Shown: positions 23,049-35,419, counted from the stretch's first letter. The stretch: 64,000 nucleotides of DNA from Hymenopellis radicata (GCA_015501595.1 JADNRX010000004.1:124001-188000); one strand, 5' to 3'. The notes: generated by a model from the sequence alone, not told the origin. Numbers and translations are program-made.

Positions 23049-25300
23049 ATGCTCGCCAGGTTGCGAGCTGCATTTTTAACGACCCTGCTCATAGCTGCCG
23101 ATCGCTCGCCAGGGAGCAGGTTCTCTGTACGTATTAGCCCTGCGTTTACCGAACCGTCCCTCTCACATACCGCTCGCAGACACGTCGTCTGTAACCTATT
23201 GCGACCCACCAGAATCCCTGCTTGTCCAGCAGTTTGACATAATTTATTACAACAACAATCAGTCCATCTTCTTCAATGTTTCCGCGTCCAGCGTTGTACG
23301 TGTTATTCCGTTACTTTTCATTCCTCGTCTCATTTGCCTCACAGGAGGAAAACGTCAATGTAACTGCCAGCTTGCTTCTCAATGTATATGGCATCAAGCC
23401 CGTCAACATTACCATCGACCTTTGCGATATTCTGGGCGGCGCTCTCTGTCCCCTCCCCATGTACAATTTTGTTGGCTCAGACACGCTCTCGCTGCCATCG
23501 TCTGTGGATATTGCAAACAACCTGCCAGGTATAGCATTTGTCATACCAGACTTGGAGGGTTATGCGCAGCTGTCTTTGAACGAGGTCGGCACTGGAGCAC
23601 TCAAGGCATGCGTGCAGGCGACTCTTTCTAACGGATGGTCCATGAACCAGCCCTCAGTATCGTGGACCACAGCAGGCATCACCATTGCCACGACTGCAGT
23701 CGCAGCTTGGCAATCCTTATCTCCGACTGCCTTGCTCCCCTTCCGCCTCGTAGATCTGCTCCATTTATATCAGACCATTGCCGCGTCTGCATTCCTCAAC
23801 CTCAATTATCCAGTGGTGTATCGTGCTTATGCGCTCAATTTTGCCTGGGCGTTGGGACTCGTGCACTCCACTTCCATGCAAAGCTCAATTGACAGCATGC
23901 GACACCGAACAGGCGGAAACATGGCCAACTCCACGTCGAGTTCGGCCGTGGAGTTCGTGAACCGAAAATATAGCCCGTACAACGCCGTAGTGACTCGCGG
24001 TTTACCCTCGGCCCCCGGCATCGCTGACTACAAGATCTTCTCCACGGTCGCTACTGTGACTGGGACATCCTCCAATGTTCTCGACGCAGGAGTTCCCACA
24101 TATGTTAACTCTGTTAACATTGCGTCCGCGAACGCCTTTATGACCGTCTTCCTCTGCTTGCTCATCTTCTATGCTGTCGCAATCGGCGTTTTTGCTCTGA
24201 TTTACGCGGTGTTGTTCGTGTTGCAACGTCTCAACCCGAGCCAGTCGGATCGGTATGTGGAGCATCGAGTCAGGTATCCCGCGTTCGTTCGTGCGTGGAC
24301 TCTACGTTTGGTAAAGATTCATTGCCGCCTTCCTTTCAGCACGCTAACATGTTTTCAGGTCTTAATGACAATCTTCCCTATCATCGTCTTCGCATTCTTC
24401 CAATGGACACTGAAGGATTCATGGGTGCCCGTCCTCCTCTCTGTCATATCCGTCCTCGCGATCTGTGGCGGGCTGGGCTACGCGGTTTTCGTGACGATGC
24501 GCGAGGCCCGGCGATCTACACCTTATTCTCTTTATAGTCGCCCCGAGCTACTCTCGTCCTACGGTCCGCTATACGCTCAATACCTCAACCCTCGCTATTT
24601 CTACTTCCTCATCCCGTTGGCTGCCATTGTCCTACGCTCCGTGTTCATCTCCTTTGGACATGCAGATGGTCTACCCCAGATCATTCTCCTCATGATCCTG
24701 GAACTCGCAGTGCTGACCAGCATCCTGGTTTTGCGACCACACAAGACGCGAGGCGCTGACGTCTTTTCGTCTTTCTTGGCGATCATACGGCTCGTCTGCA
24801 CAGGCTTGCTGATTGCTTTCTTAGAACGCCTGAATGTTTCACCCATTCCTCGCGTAGCCATCGGCATCGTGATGGCGGTTATTTTCAGCGTCACTGTAAT
24901 CGTCGTCTTGATCAACCTAGTCCTCCACTCCGGTGTCAATCGACTCTGGAGTCGCAGAAAATCGTCCGACTCCGACTCTACTGTTCACCAGGAGTCATCA
25001 GCGGAGGACAACGGCATGTTAGAGAAGGACGAACAGAAGAATCGGTTGTTTTCCACCCACAGCCGGCCAGGAAATTCAACGCCTGAACGCAGCGTACCTC
25101 TGGATCCGGAAATAAACCAGCCGTATCCGCCTATTACTCCGACCACAGGCAACATAGCATCGACTCACTTGGGCAACATGCCTCGAAGATGGTCCATAAC
25201 TCCTCCCACCTCTCCCACGGACTCTATTGACTCTCCTACCTCTCCTACCCATATAGATAGCCAGCCTGAGAATGGACATGAGCAGCATCTATCACATTAG
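23049..25300 (+). CDS. Flc/TRP-like membrane protein with ML-like domain
   Basis: Fungal flavin-carrier/Pkd2-type family: a secretory-pathway or plasma-membrane TRP-like protein linked to calcium and cell-wall homeostasis. Signal peptide MLARLRAAFLTTLLIAA, then an extracellular ML-like domain: SSVTYCDPPESLLVQQFDI, FNVSASSV, VNITIDLCDILGGALCPLP, GYAQLSLNEVGTGALKACVQ. A multi-span region (WAL, FMTVFLCLLIFYAVAIGVFA, LMTIFPIIVFAFFQW, YFYFLIPLAAIVLRSVF, LVCTGLLIAFLERL) precedes a Ser/Pro-rich tail. Introns 23127-23179, about 23297-23344 and 24310-24358. The signal-peptide frame and the SSVTYC frame differ by one base. Adding one G to GGG at 23112-23114 joins them, so a consensus error is likely. 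Exon 1 is therefore less certain than the rest. Confidence 0.85.
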
Positions 25301-25516
25301 AATATGTCTACATCTAGCTTGCATATAGATAATAGCGGTCTTCGCTTCCAGACAAGCATCCACATTCTTTGCTACCTACAATCCTTTAATCGCATGAATA
25401 TGTAGATTTCCGTTTGTATTATTACTGTAACTAATGGGCTAGAATCGGAATAGAACACTGCATTTGATTTCAGTGGTGTGTGTAGACCGGATCGTGATTC
25501 CGAACTGCCCTTGACT

Positions 25517-26233
25517 ATGAACGTCTTGGTCTCACAACATGGCTTCAAGTCTTGTCGTTACTCGCTGAGTTACACTTTCTCTAGCAGACGATGGTCGTCA
25601 AGAAACTCCAATCCATATCCGTTTCCGCGCCATCCAAACCCCAGTCCGCACCAAATATTCCACTTATCCTCGACCGCTTCCTCCGAGCAAATCAAAACAC
25701 GATGTAGAATTCTTGTCATCCGAGTTATCGCCTTCCTAACTTTGGCCAGACTATGAACTCGTGCGACTATATCATCCCGACAAGGCAGACGCAACCATGT
25801 CGTCCGACGCTGCCCACGTTCGATTTCAGGCAATAGGGCAAGCATACGATATCCTGCGAGGTAAAAAGCCCGCCAAGCCGAGCCCGGCGGAGAAAACCAC
25901 GCAGGCTACGACTGCTTCAAGACGGGCTATGCATGTACGGAGACATAGGAATCTTTATGATAGTGGTCCGGTGGATGATACCTGGAAGGACCGCTTGATT
26001 ATGGCGGGTGTGGCCTTTGTAAGGATTATTATGCCTTTACGACGCGTTCTCCACTTGAACTCATCCCTTCACAGGCTGTCGGAATAATTGTGATCCAGAC
26101 AACGTTGACGCGACGGGCTGCTATAAATGAAGCCCTGGACCAACGCTCCGTCATGACTTACTCGACGCGACGGCAGCAAAAACTCGACGAAGATTCGCGT
26201 CTGGCGTCATCTTCAAGTGATACCACCCCATAA
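25517..26233 (+). CDS. J-domain protein, DNAJC30-like, probably mitochondrial
   Basis: Hsp70 co-chaperone of DnaJ class. The N-terminus (MNVLVSQHGFKSCRYSLSYT...SSRRW) is rich in Arg/Ser without acids, like a mitochondrial presequence. The J domain follows: PSPHQIFHLSSTASSEQIKT, then YYELVRLYHPDKAD with the HPD tripeptide, and FQAIGQAYDILRG. After a linker a single membrane helix (RLIMAGVAFAVGIIVIQTT) precedes a basic C-terminus, the plan of DNAJC30/Jjj-type inner-membrane J proteins. Two introns, about 25709-25752 and 26020-26075, keep the frame; the first interrupts the J domain just before YYELV. The mitochondrial location is inferred. Confidence 0.72.
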
Positions 26234-26303
26234 GCACACCCCCTTGAAAGATAGTTGTGTGCTATTCGCTGTTCTAATTTTTACACATAGCAGAGGAATA
26301 ACA

Positions 26304-27805
26304 CTAGAAATAAAGTCCGGTCCAGCCCCTCGACTTCACCGAGATTGTATCCTCCCCATCCTTGTTGTCTACCCAGTGCGTCCAATTCGCATCCTCCCCG
26401 TCAACCGCTGGGTAATCACGCATACCCGTTGCCGTGTACGAACGCGAATTCATTGCGATGCGCCCCGAAAAGTCTGACTGCTCGTATGTCAAATAGACGT
26501 TGGCATTCAGCGATGAAGTATGCTGGCTTCGAATGGGACGATGCGGCGAAGCGTGATCAGAGATATAGAACACGTCGGTGCGACCTGCTCCGGTCGTCGT
26601 TTCGAGATAAGCAGGGACTGCGGCCTGACTTGGGACGGGGTGCACGCGCACATTGGCGACACCATTTCCTCGTTGAGTCAGGATACTGGTGCTAGTCACG
26701 ATAGATACGTCGCCAACGATCCAGCCTCGGTAGACCTCCAGGGTCATATGCGCAGCATGTACGTTCTCGTGGGGCAAAATCATGTTGTCTCTTGTTGAGT
26801 ATAACGTGACAAAGAGGTCGTCCATCGAGAACTTGGACTCTGGATCGAATTGGACGTGCGCAGCGGTGTGCTACATAATGGTGAGTACTCTATCAATTTG
26901 TTGGGGTGAATCCATACTGAGGCGACGTGCAGTTTCTTGAGTGTAGGAGGAATACGCATGACAAGGTCGTAACGCAGACACTTGTCTTCAGAAGCCAGAG
27001 GTGTCGACAGCAAAAAGCGACTGTTCTCGACTTCGCTTTCCGTAGGATAGATGAGTGAAATTTGGCTGAGGAGAGTTTCGTCATTAGACCGAACGAGGAT
27101 GTCATATTCAATTTCTGTGGCATCCACTGAGCCTTCGGCGATGAATATGGTTCCAGGCGATCCACCGCGCACGTCGATCGCATGGTCGTGACGAGAGCCA
27201 GCAGGGATGGAAACTGAAGTCTTGCCGCCATTGTATACGTAAGGAGCAGAGAGACAGCCGAGAGACGTGCTGTACACAGGCATATTTTCAAGGCCGGTAG
27301 GAGCGGGCTGCAAATCAAGTCAACAATGGGAACCAGCCACGGAATTCTTGCGTACAGTCACCGCCCACATTATCAGCTTCACGGCATACCAAGCGCCAGT
27401 AACGGCCAAGACAATCGCGAAGGCCTTCCAAAACAGTGAACAGCTTGGATTCGAGAAACAACGCTATAGTTTTCCCCAGGAGCAAGAATCAGAACTTACT
27501 TCAATCCGCAGCACACGCAGCAACCTGAGCGCTTTGCTCGTTTAGGTCTCCTGTGATCAGAAGCATTCTCGGGGTTAAGAAGGCCAATGCCTTCCTCGCT
27601 GTCGGTATACGCTCTGGATTCGCCAACAAAGTGTTCCTCTTCATCTAATACCACTTGGCTATCTGCAAGGGTACAGCATTCAATAAGTGCAGCAGGGAGG
27701 TTATTATGACTGACATTCGTGCGATTCTTTGAGCTTTAACACTGCCCCTACAATGGCCACCCATCCAAAGAACGAAGGTAGGCGGAAGCCCGGGGATTTG
27801 ACCAT
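26304..27805 (-). CDS. Membrane-anchored protein with large beta-rich domain, unknown
   Basis: Unrecognised family, though the ending HWVDNKDGEDTISVKSRGWT looks like one shared by fungal homologues. From ATG at 27805: MVKSPGFRLPSFFGWVAIVG, an acidic stretch (LDEEEHFVGESRAYTDSEEG), a Cys cluster GCCVCCGLNC that may be palmitoylated, then one strong membrane helix (FWKAFAIVLAVTGAWYAVKL). The remaining ~330 residues look extracytoplasmic and strand-rich (VYNGGKTSVSIPAGSRHDHA, IEYDILVRSNDETLLSQISL, SSLNANVYLTYEQSDFSGRI). Introns: four or so, including one directly after the Cys cluster. Single-pass topology is inferred. Confidence 0.6.
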
Positions 27806-28116
27806 GATGAAAGAGCGACTAGGTGAAGGAAGGAACGAAAGCGGGCAGAAGACGGAGACCTTGTAGTTCTAACTTTAAGTAATGTCCTAAGCGACGATGA
27901 TCGCGTCAAACGATCAAGGCACAGGCATCGAACATGTGTCCTTTGTGGCGAGCATCGCACGCAGTTGCTTCAACCGGTGCCACTGCCAGGTGGAGATAAC
28001 GTTGCTCGGGATACATCTGAAGGCTTCGGGCTAATGACAGTAACAAGAACACCTTCCATTTGCACATTCATTTCGAGATATAGCACAATCAACGGAACTA
28101 GACGACCGGCGTTGTA
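27806..28116. other. Intergenic, 311 nt
   Basis: Promoter of the membrane-anchored gene and 3' flank of the bleomycin hydrolase gene. No coding signal seen. Confidence 0.45.
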
Positions 28117-29967
28117 TTAGGCGAGGGTGCCCTGTAAAGTGAATGAGAATCAGATTGGAGAATCTAGATGGGTAGAGATTCTTACCATTGGATCCCAGGC
28201 AGGGTATACGTGGGGGTTGCCGCCGTCGAAGACCTTCACGAGATCTTTCGGGCAAGGGCGCGAGGAACGACAACTTGGTATACAAATCTTTAAGAATTAG
28301 AATGGCGAATGGTGAGTAGGATAACTCCGTCCACTCACTCTTCAAACCATGCATCCGTCATCAGATAGTAGCCCTTGTTCCCGCCGGAATCTCCCCATGA
28401 GTTCTCAACCTTATATCTGAGAGGTTTACCGTCAGAATCGAGGTGCACACCGGAAATAACCATGGCATGGGTCATTGCAGACTCGTTGACTTGTAAGCGT
28501 TGAGCTTTCGTCAATCCGAGTTTGATATCGAACGCCGTCTAATTGGAAAAGTTCAGCCAATCACAACATATAGTGTAGCAATACATGAGTACCTCATACT
28601 TGAAGAGTGCGGGATCCATAACGCCGGCAACTCTATCCGAAAACTGGCCAACATCACAACCGAAAAAGACGGGTACACCAGCCTTAATCATCTAGTAGAC
28701 TTGTTGAGGAAAAAAGACCATGTCACATTGGCAAATCGCTTACCTTGATTACTGTGGCCTTCATGTTCTCTATCTCGGTATTAACATCTAACGAAGTATA
28801 AGATATCAAGAATAGCAGCTACAAGGCACTTACACATAACTGGTCTGCCGCCCCAAATGTTTCCAAGTTTATCAACAGTGTACAACTTGGAGTACTCGTT
28901 GCGAGGATCATTGACGAGTGAGAAGGAGTCCTTCGGCTATATGGAAATTATGGTAAATATGATTCTACGTTGCGTAAAGGGGAACCTACTGCATACGGCT
29001 TGGACGCGTATTTCTCGAAGAACTCGGTAGCAGTGCCGTTGAATTGACCAGGCTTGCCATCGCTGTCATAGTAGTCCCAGACAAACTTGCTACCAGGCAA
29101 GGGAGGAACACCAAGAGTAGCAGTCATGATGTTGTAGACCTCTTTCATCAGATGCTCCTTCTCCGCGCGTAGGATAGACGTGATAGCAGCCGGGGCAAGA
29201 GATTTTTCCTTCAAAGAGTTGGAGAGATCTCGGAGAATAAGGGCATCTTCACGAAGCTTCGTCTTCAGTAGTGTATTCAAGGGCCCAGATAAGGAAGAAT
29301 GGGTTGATTCTGGGAATACGTCCTGGGGAACGAGACCATACGTTTCGACAAGGTTGACAGCCATGTCCCACTGACCGCCATCACTGATGAGGTCTCCAGA
29401 AAGGTGGGATACGAGCCGGTCATCGAGAGGACGATCCGCAAGTTCAATGGAGAGCTCGAGGTAGTAGTTAGACTTGTTCAGCTTATCCCAGAAGAAGAGG
29501 TACGACTGGAAAGGTCGTTAGTTATGTAAAGCGCGTCGTGGACTCAGGTACTTGCCTGGGAAAGCTGGAACTCTTTCAACTTGAGCTTCTTCATGATCTC
29601 GTAGCGCAACACATTCGTCGTGGCGAAGAGCCAGCATCGACCACTTGACTTCTGGTTGGTAATAGGACCGGTCTTGAAGTCGATTTCATGGTTGAAAACG
29701 TGGCTGTCAGCAATGACCGCCTGTCGGGCCACAAGCGCATCACGGATGTTGGTGTGCTGCAGGATGGTACGCGCAAGCTCAACCTTGGCGTCGGCCGCTG
29801 CATCGGCCTCCCAGTCGGTTACGTTGGACAACGAAAGGGACCCGTCGGGAGATACTGCATCTTGGATCGCGAAAGGACGAGGTGAAGCTATCGAATGAAC
29901 GCTTCTCGTCGCTGCTCTCTACAAAGCTGCCTGCGGTTGGCGATGGACGAGACGACGCTGAACCCAT
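28117..29967 (-). CDS. Bleomycin hydrolase / aminopeptidase C (peptidase C1B)
   Basis: Papain-fold cysteine peptidase that forms a hexamer; trims peptides and hydrolyses homocysteine thiolactone and bleomycin. From ATG at 29967: MGSASSRPSPTAGSF, then NVTDWEADAAADAKVELART, and GPITNQKSSGRCWLFATTNV with the catalytic Cys. The His lies in NESAMTHAMVISGVH and the Asn in YKVENSWGDSGG. LDKLNKS-type helices and GGQWDMAVNLVETYGLVPQD fit the family. The C-terminus ends AWDPMGTLA, the self-processing tail seen in the yeast enzyme. Around eight short introns, all in frame. Complete and apparently functional. Confidence 0.93.
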
Positions 29968-31389
29968 TGTAGGAGCGAATACCAAGTCAAGAGGTGGGTG
30001 CTCATTGCGATAAGCAAACGCCTTATAATACCCGGCGCCATGTGGAGTTATCCGGCATTTAGCCCGGCAGAGGCACCTCACAGTACACGATCGAGAGACT
30101 CTTCGGAGTCTTCACATCTCAACTTAGACTTGCTCTCATCTGCACAGCGTTCACGATAAATATACCCAGTATCTCTGCCTATGCCGCAGTAACGGTTGTA
30201 AACTAATCTGCCTTGTCTAATTGCCGCCTGGAGGATTGAATCCGACCTTTATGTCGACGTCAGTAAATTTACACCCTGGGACGTTTCGTGCCTCAGTCCC
30301 TGAGGCTCCTGCTCTGCTTATCTGGGAGGCAAGTGTAGATATGCTGTCTATCCAAATTCTCATATCATCCGAACATGACGTCGACCACATAGCTGGTTGC
30401 GTCAACTCGAACACTCTTGCGTTTTCTTTCGCCATTCCTTCCTTTCAACAGCAACTAACGTGCCTGGAATTATGTAGTAGTGTTCTCCATTTTCAGGTTG
30501 GTGTTGCTATCTGGGAATTTAAGGTGAGCAAATTTACTCATTCAGGATGCTAGTACCTCATCTCCATTTTCAGGTTGGTGTTGCTATCTGGGAATTTAAG
30601 GTGAGCAAATTTACTCATTCAGGATGCTAGTACCTCATCCATGAAGTCGTCTAGTGTACCAAAATACGGAACATGTACTTCGGCATGAATTCACATCTTT
30701 GGCTAGGGCTTCGTTCATTTGACCTAGTGCATCCTACTTTCATGGTTACAGATCTGAAGCGACTAGGGTAATGCTTTTAGTACTCTACAGTGGGCACGAA
30801 TGCGAGACCCGCCACAGCTCCTTCCTCGGGCATCTGCCACAGCACGATTAACAATGGATTCGGAGTGTGTCGGTTCTGTCATCGTTGTTACTAAGTATAG
30901 TGTGAAGTGCCCGCAAAAAATGATCCATTTAGTGATTTTGATTCCACTAGCTCAATCATATCGTCTGTCATGATCGAGTCGGCGTCCGCCGTTACCCTCA
31001 GATTCTTCCTCTTGCGACAGCGTTAGTGAATTATTACACGGAGTGCACGCGTGTTACTCTTCCCTTGCCGCAATGGAGATGTAAGGTTGTAGCTCAGACG
31101 CTTTACTGAGAGATAAAGCGTACTTATTTCCAGTTCCTAGTCCTTACACCGGAGATCAAACACAGAATGATTGATGGTCGTGCCAAAAAGCTTAGTGCTT
31201 GTTACTACAGTAGTTTGTTTTCACTCAGAATGAAACATCTTGTACCACTCTCATCGTCAGCTAGTCTCTCAATCTTGGTGCTACATAGTGCGCCTTGGCG
31301 GCGAAGGCGATTACCCTTTAAGGCGAGCTCCGGGTTCCCACGCTCCAAGAAGGATGTTGACAGGGTTCACGTTCCTGCCTTGGCCCTTC
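29968..31389. other. Longest gene-poor stretch, 1.4 kb
   Basis: Upstream of two divergent genes. It contains a perfect 77-bp tandem duplication (30484-30637) and a short inverted repeat (cctcag/ctgagg near 30293-30307). Frames up to about 110 codons exist but have no recognisable protein, no consistent splice structure and no neighbour support. I see no RNA gene or transposon feature. Confidence 0.5.
30484..30637. repeat. Perfect tandem duplication, 2 x 77 bp
   Basis: The unit 30484-30560 (tctccattttcaggttggtg...) is repeated base for base at 30561-30637. Each copy contains acceptor-like ttttcag and attcag and a donor-like aaggtgagc. The lack of any mismatch implies a recent duplication or an assembly artefact. 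Confidence 0.92.
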
Positions 31390-32545
31390 ATGGCATCCAT
31401 TTCGTCACTGGAGACGGTAATGCCCAACCGACCGTCTTCCCCGTCGCCTGTAGAAGCCGACGTCGCCCGCTCTCGTCCATGGTCTGATGATGACGAGTAC
31501 AATCAAACGCCAACTAGAAAAGGGAAGGAACGGGCAGCAGCCGCGGGTATTCACGATGAATCTGGCGCCTTGAACTCACGCATGCGTTCACCGTCAATGA
31601 GCTCGGACATGGGCGCGGGACGTGACGACGAGGTGTGCTTTGTTGTTCTTATTACTATGCTCTGCTCACTGTGTTAGGACCTGCTACCGACGCCAAAGGC
31701 GGGGAAGGGCACAGTTCCGACAATGGAAATTCAGGACGACTCCGACGACGAGCAGGCTGTTGACACAGCTGCATACCCACCGACAACAGATCAGGAAGCG
31801 GAGACGAGGCGAGTCGAAGAGGTATGCCGACTTCAAACTAGCGCGCAACCGTACTCATTACACGATTGCCCTGACAGACCTTGCGGCGCTGGGAAATAGC
31901 TGAGCGGCAGCGTCGAAAAAATGCGCGGTTGTCAACTACGCGCGAAGGCGCTATGCATTCCCCCACGTCGTCTCTAGTATCGGACGTGGGCCGTCGAGCC
32001 AGTAATTTCTGGTCCACAGCAAAGGCGCCAGGACTGAGTTCTAGATATCCGCATCATCACACAAAGCTGCAATCCGAGGACTCGCTGGATGTTGTCCCTC
32101 TTGAAGCCGTGTCTCCCACGCCGACATTACCTAGCACGCCGAACACACGTATAAGGACCACCAAAATCCTTTCGATATTCCCGCTTCGCCGTTCGCGGAT
32201 AGTCAGCAAGAAACAGCTGTTATGAATCCCTCTTCAGATATATCCCTACCTTTTACGCATCCTGCACCTCCAGGGTCACCGAAACCATTAGGATTACCAC
32301 CACCGAGGACACCGCCGCCGCCTATTGACACCCCACCAAAAACCAACAATACACCACTCATGGACTCCTCTCGGCGTGCAATCGAGGAAGAGGAGCCGCC
32401 TAAGGTACGCTGGTGGCACGAGTGGTTATGTGGGTGTGGAGAGGGTCCTGATCGCGGAGGACATAACCAGGTGATTTAGTACGCTCATATGCATATCCGC
32501 CAACTCACTCTTCCTTAGGCTGGAAGCACGAATCCATTCGAATAA
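31390..32545 (+). CDS. Unknown Ser/Pro-rich protein with WWHEWLCGCG C-terminal motif
   Basis: Unrecognised. Starting at MASISSLETVMPNRPSSPSP, the product is low-complexity, basic and acidic in patches. One helical stretch (LRRWEIAERQRRKNARL) is followed by a proline-rich part (GLPPPRTPPPPIDTPPKT), then the compact tail VRWWHEWLCGCGEGPDRGGH and AGSTNPFE. The Trp/Cys tail looks like a conserved short module. Introns at about 31633-31677, 31830-31879 and 32471-32519. Within the third exon the frame must shift by one base near 32155 (aagga). One more G gives DHQNPFDIPASPFADSQQET, which runs on into the proline-rich part. Gene reality likely, function open. Confidence 0.55.
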
Positions 32546-32819
32546 CGAGTCTTGTTACGCCCTTACATTATCATTCTACAACTCACTTGTACTTTAGCTG
32601 TCGTGTATAACTCGGACTTGCATGGTCAGCCGTAATTACATCTTGGACAATGTTCAACATTCGAAATGTTTATTATATCATGATTATTCTGACGACGGCT
32701 ACCATCGAGCACCACTTGTACAACGAAGATAACGTATATAGTGTCCATGAAGTACATATGGTACATACAGATGCACGGTAGAATTATACAGTCCAGGACG
32801 ATGTCAAGAAACATTGTAA

Positions 32820-34160
32820 TCAATAATGGTCGTTTTGCCTCAGGTATGGTCCCGAATCACTCTCTAAGCGGTCATTCACGTAGCGAAGACCGGACGCCTT
32901 CGAAGCAGGACGTTGTGATTGTGTTTGAGGTTCGTCCCAATACATCGTACTGCGCTGACTCTCGTTTCTCAGAGAAAGAATAGAAGAGCGTGCCGTTTCG
33001 CGCATCTGAGCAAGACTTTGATGGAAGGCATTCTGACGAAATGTTCAACAATCTTGGTGACAGAAGGAATCTGGCAGCATACCTGTTCGCGCCAATACTG
33101 TAAGCGTTTCTCTCTTTCCTGGTCTCGTTGAGAGCGATGCATATAGAAAAGTCCAAACAGGGTGCCGAACATGCCTTGTTCGCTCAGTCAACGCCAAATC
33201 GCGTTCTTCGAAGAAAATAGTTACCTCCAAATATTCCAATACTTACTAGAGCATACACCCAAGAACCGAAATGCCGCGATGTCCTGAGACTGACCCCGCA
33301 TACCCCTGAACTGAGGCAATTGTACGTGGCGCATCTGTTGAACTATAAGAATCGAGACGAAACGAATTTGCTTGAGAATGAACATACTCCTTGTCGGCGT
33401 CGCAGGATTCACTGATGCCTTTGTTACGAATGCACTTGAGCGATTGAGAATCACAATAGAATCCCAATCGACAATTGCCTCTAAAATGAAAAATGAGAGC
33501 AACACCATACGGGAGAAAATGCAAATGTACCGAGAGACGATATTGATGAATTCCTGGTGTGTTCCATACGCGATGTATGCGGTATTCTCCACGACACATG
33601 TTTCGCCTTCGGTAACATTGGCCCACCTAGGCGGGGTCGTGAGTGAAACCCAGGCAGATGATGGCGCAGCAAACTCACATGCAAATGTTATTGAGGCAGA
33701 CAGATCCGTTGACGTTGAGTCCCATGTCACTTTTGTCGGCAAGCTCTTTGAAGTTAGGAGGTCCTTCGCACTGGTCTGCATATATGTTAGGAAACGTGAG
33801 GCCATGACTTGTAAGAAACGCACCATCTCTGTTGAGTTGACAGGGACTTCCGACAGCGAGGACGTCGAGGCATCGGTCTTGCTCGTCGGGACAGAATTGA
33901 CCGCGAGAGCACTTGGGAGGGATGTCCCTGGAACCCGTCACGTAGCCAAAAGGAAACTCGTCTCTCCTGCAGCCTTTATGGGCACAGGTAGAGTTGTCGG
34001 CGCAGTACGTCTGAGAGTTGCAGTCGCTCCAGAACTGGTAGGTGCCGACTTGAAGGCGGTTGTCGGATTGAGAACACGCCTCGCCAAAGTTGTTCATGCC
34101 AGCGTAGGCGAGAGAGAAACTTGAAAGGACAACGAGCGACAGTCGTAAAAGGCCGACCAT
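32820..34160 (-). CDS. Cys-rich single-pass membrane protein, secreted N-terminus
   Basis: Unrecognised. From ATG at 34160: signal peptide MVGLLRLSLVVLSSFSLAYA, then a cysteine-rich extracellular domain with regularly spaced Cys: NSQTYCADNSTCAHKGCRRD, IPPKCSRGQFCPDEQDRCLD, SPCQLNRD, DQCEGPPNF, VCLNNICM, GETCVVENTAYIAYG, NCRLGFYCDSQSLKC, SESCDADKE. The C-terminus has a membrane segment (GIFGGMFGTLFGLFYMH), a basic stop-transfer RSQRDQEREKR, and a short polar cytoplasmic tail ending RQNDHY. About seven introns. The Cys pattern resembles fungal or animal dickkopf/EGF-like folds only loosely. Confidence 0.62.
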
Positions 34161-34236
34161 GATGATGGGTAGTACTACACGGATGGAGGCAAGATGGAGG
34201 ACCCAAAGGTACCGATTTTCAAATTCATTAAAGGGT

Positions 34237-35299
34237 TTACATAAGTACACAACCCTCGTCATTGTGCTCGAGCCGACGAGTGATTTCGTCGGGGCGTACA
34301 CCGCCGCGTTCCTGACGCCCGTCGATGTCGACGATGAGCACGCCCGCATTCGTGGGGTCTAGATTTGCCACAAGTGAATGTCTGTTCCTCGTCAGTCCGA
34401 CACTTGTTTTACTACTAGCACTCACTTTTCCATTAGCTCTTCTATGGCGGGTTTTATCTTGGCTGCTCCGCCGTTCGAATGGAGACCTTTACCTTCGGTG
34501 CAGATGGGGTAAGTTGTAAAGCGCGACGCCAAATTTTCCGCGAACACTAACCGACAATAAGACGTATTTCGGTGTCGCCTCTCCGTTTGGCGTCCTCTAT
34601 TGCGGCGTCTGTGTGAGCAATAGCTTCTTTGACGTACAGTCCATGTAGGTCGATTTCTCCTGGTTCACTGTCCTATAAAAAATTAAATTGAATTTCTGCG
34701 CGTAGTATTTCCAGTGTAGATCATCCATACTCTGTTGTTTTCTGCCAACTTTCTTATCAAAAGGTGAGCATTCCAAGTAGCATATCAACGAACCAATATA
34801 GATCCAGTCACTCGCTTTCTTGTTCAACTCTTCCATCTTGTGCTGGTGGGTTTTCCCTTCATTGGAGAGCTCCTTGGCTCTGGCGCCATCTCCTTGCGAG
34901 TACACTTCACGGCTCTGTTGGAAACAACGTGCCATTGCATCGCCTTCTTCATTAGCCTGAGCACGGAGACCTCTGTAGTATTCATTTTGTTGGTTCCGCT
35001 GATTGTCATCCTAGATGGAAAGCTAGTATCGACGAAAACGGTGGATTGTGAATCAGGTCCACCTCAAATTTATGAGGACCAGGTGAGTGGGACTGGTGAT
35101 GCGGCTTTGGCGACGACGCTGGGGGATAATGCGCATGTTGAACTGCATGCTGCTGCTGCTGTCCATGAGGCTTATGGGCCGCCTGTTCAAGTTGTGGTGT
35201 CTGCTGCTGTTGGTAGGACGGTTTCTGTTGCTCCGGAGCCTGTGATGATCCGCAAAGCAGATTAAACAGCCCCGATACAAGTTTTCCCAGGAACGACAT
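34237..35299 (-). CDS. Smr-domain protein with DUF1771
   Basis: Smr domains are nucleic-acid-binding or nicking modules related to MutS2 C-termini; the eukaryotic DUF1771-Smr pair occurs in mRNA quality-control endonucleases (Cue2/N4BP2-like). From ATG at 35299: MSFLGKLVSGLFNLLCG, a Gln/His/Pro-rich stretch, then DUF1771 (NQQNEYYRGLRAQANEEGDA...AKELSNEGKTHQHKMEELNK). The Smr core follows, with IDLHGLYVKEAIAHTDAAIE (LDLHG motif), IRLIVGKGLHSNGGAAKIKP (GKGxHS motif) and HSLVANLDPTNAGVLIVDI. Introns split the DUF1771-Smr junction. No CUE domain is visible, so it is a short Smr protein; nuclease activity is not shown. Confidence 0.85.
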
Positions 35300-35419
35300 G
35301 GCGGTACAAATTCAACGTTTAAACGCAGTCGCCGGTGACCAAAGTAATGCACGTGTATTGTGAGAAGATACGAGCATTGTAAAAATTTCAAGCATTAAAT
35401 ATATTACTTTGAAGTAGGA

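Noticed and set aside
30221..30553. 110-codon frame before the 77-bp repeat
   Set aside because: No family and no start or splice support; runs into the duplicated unit.
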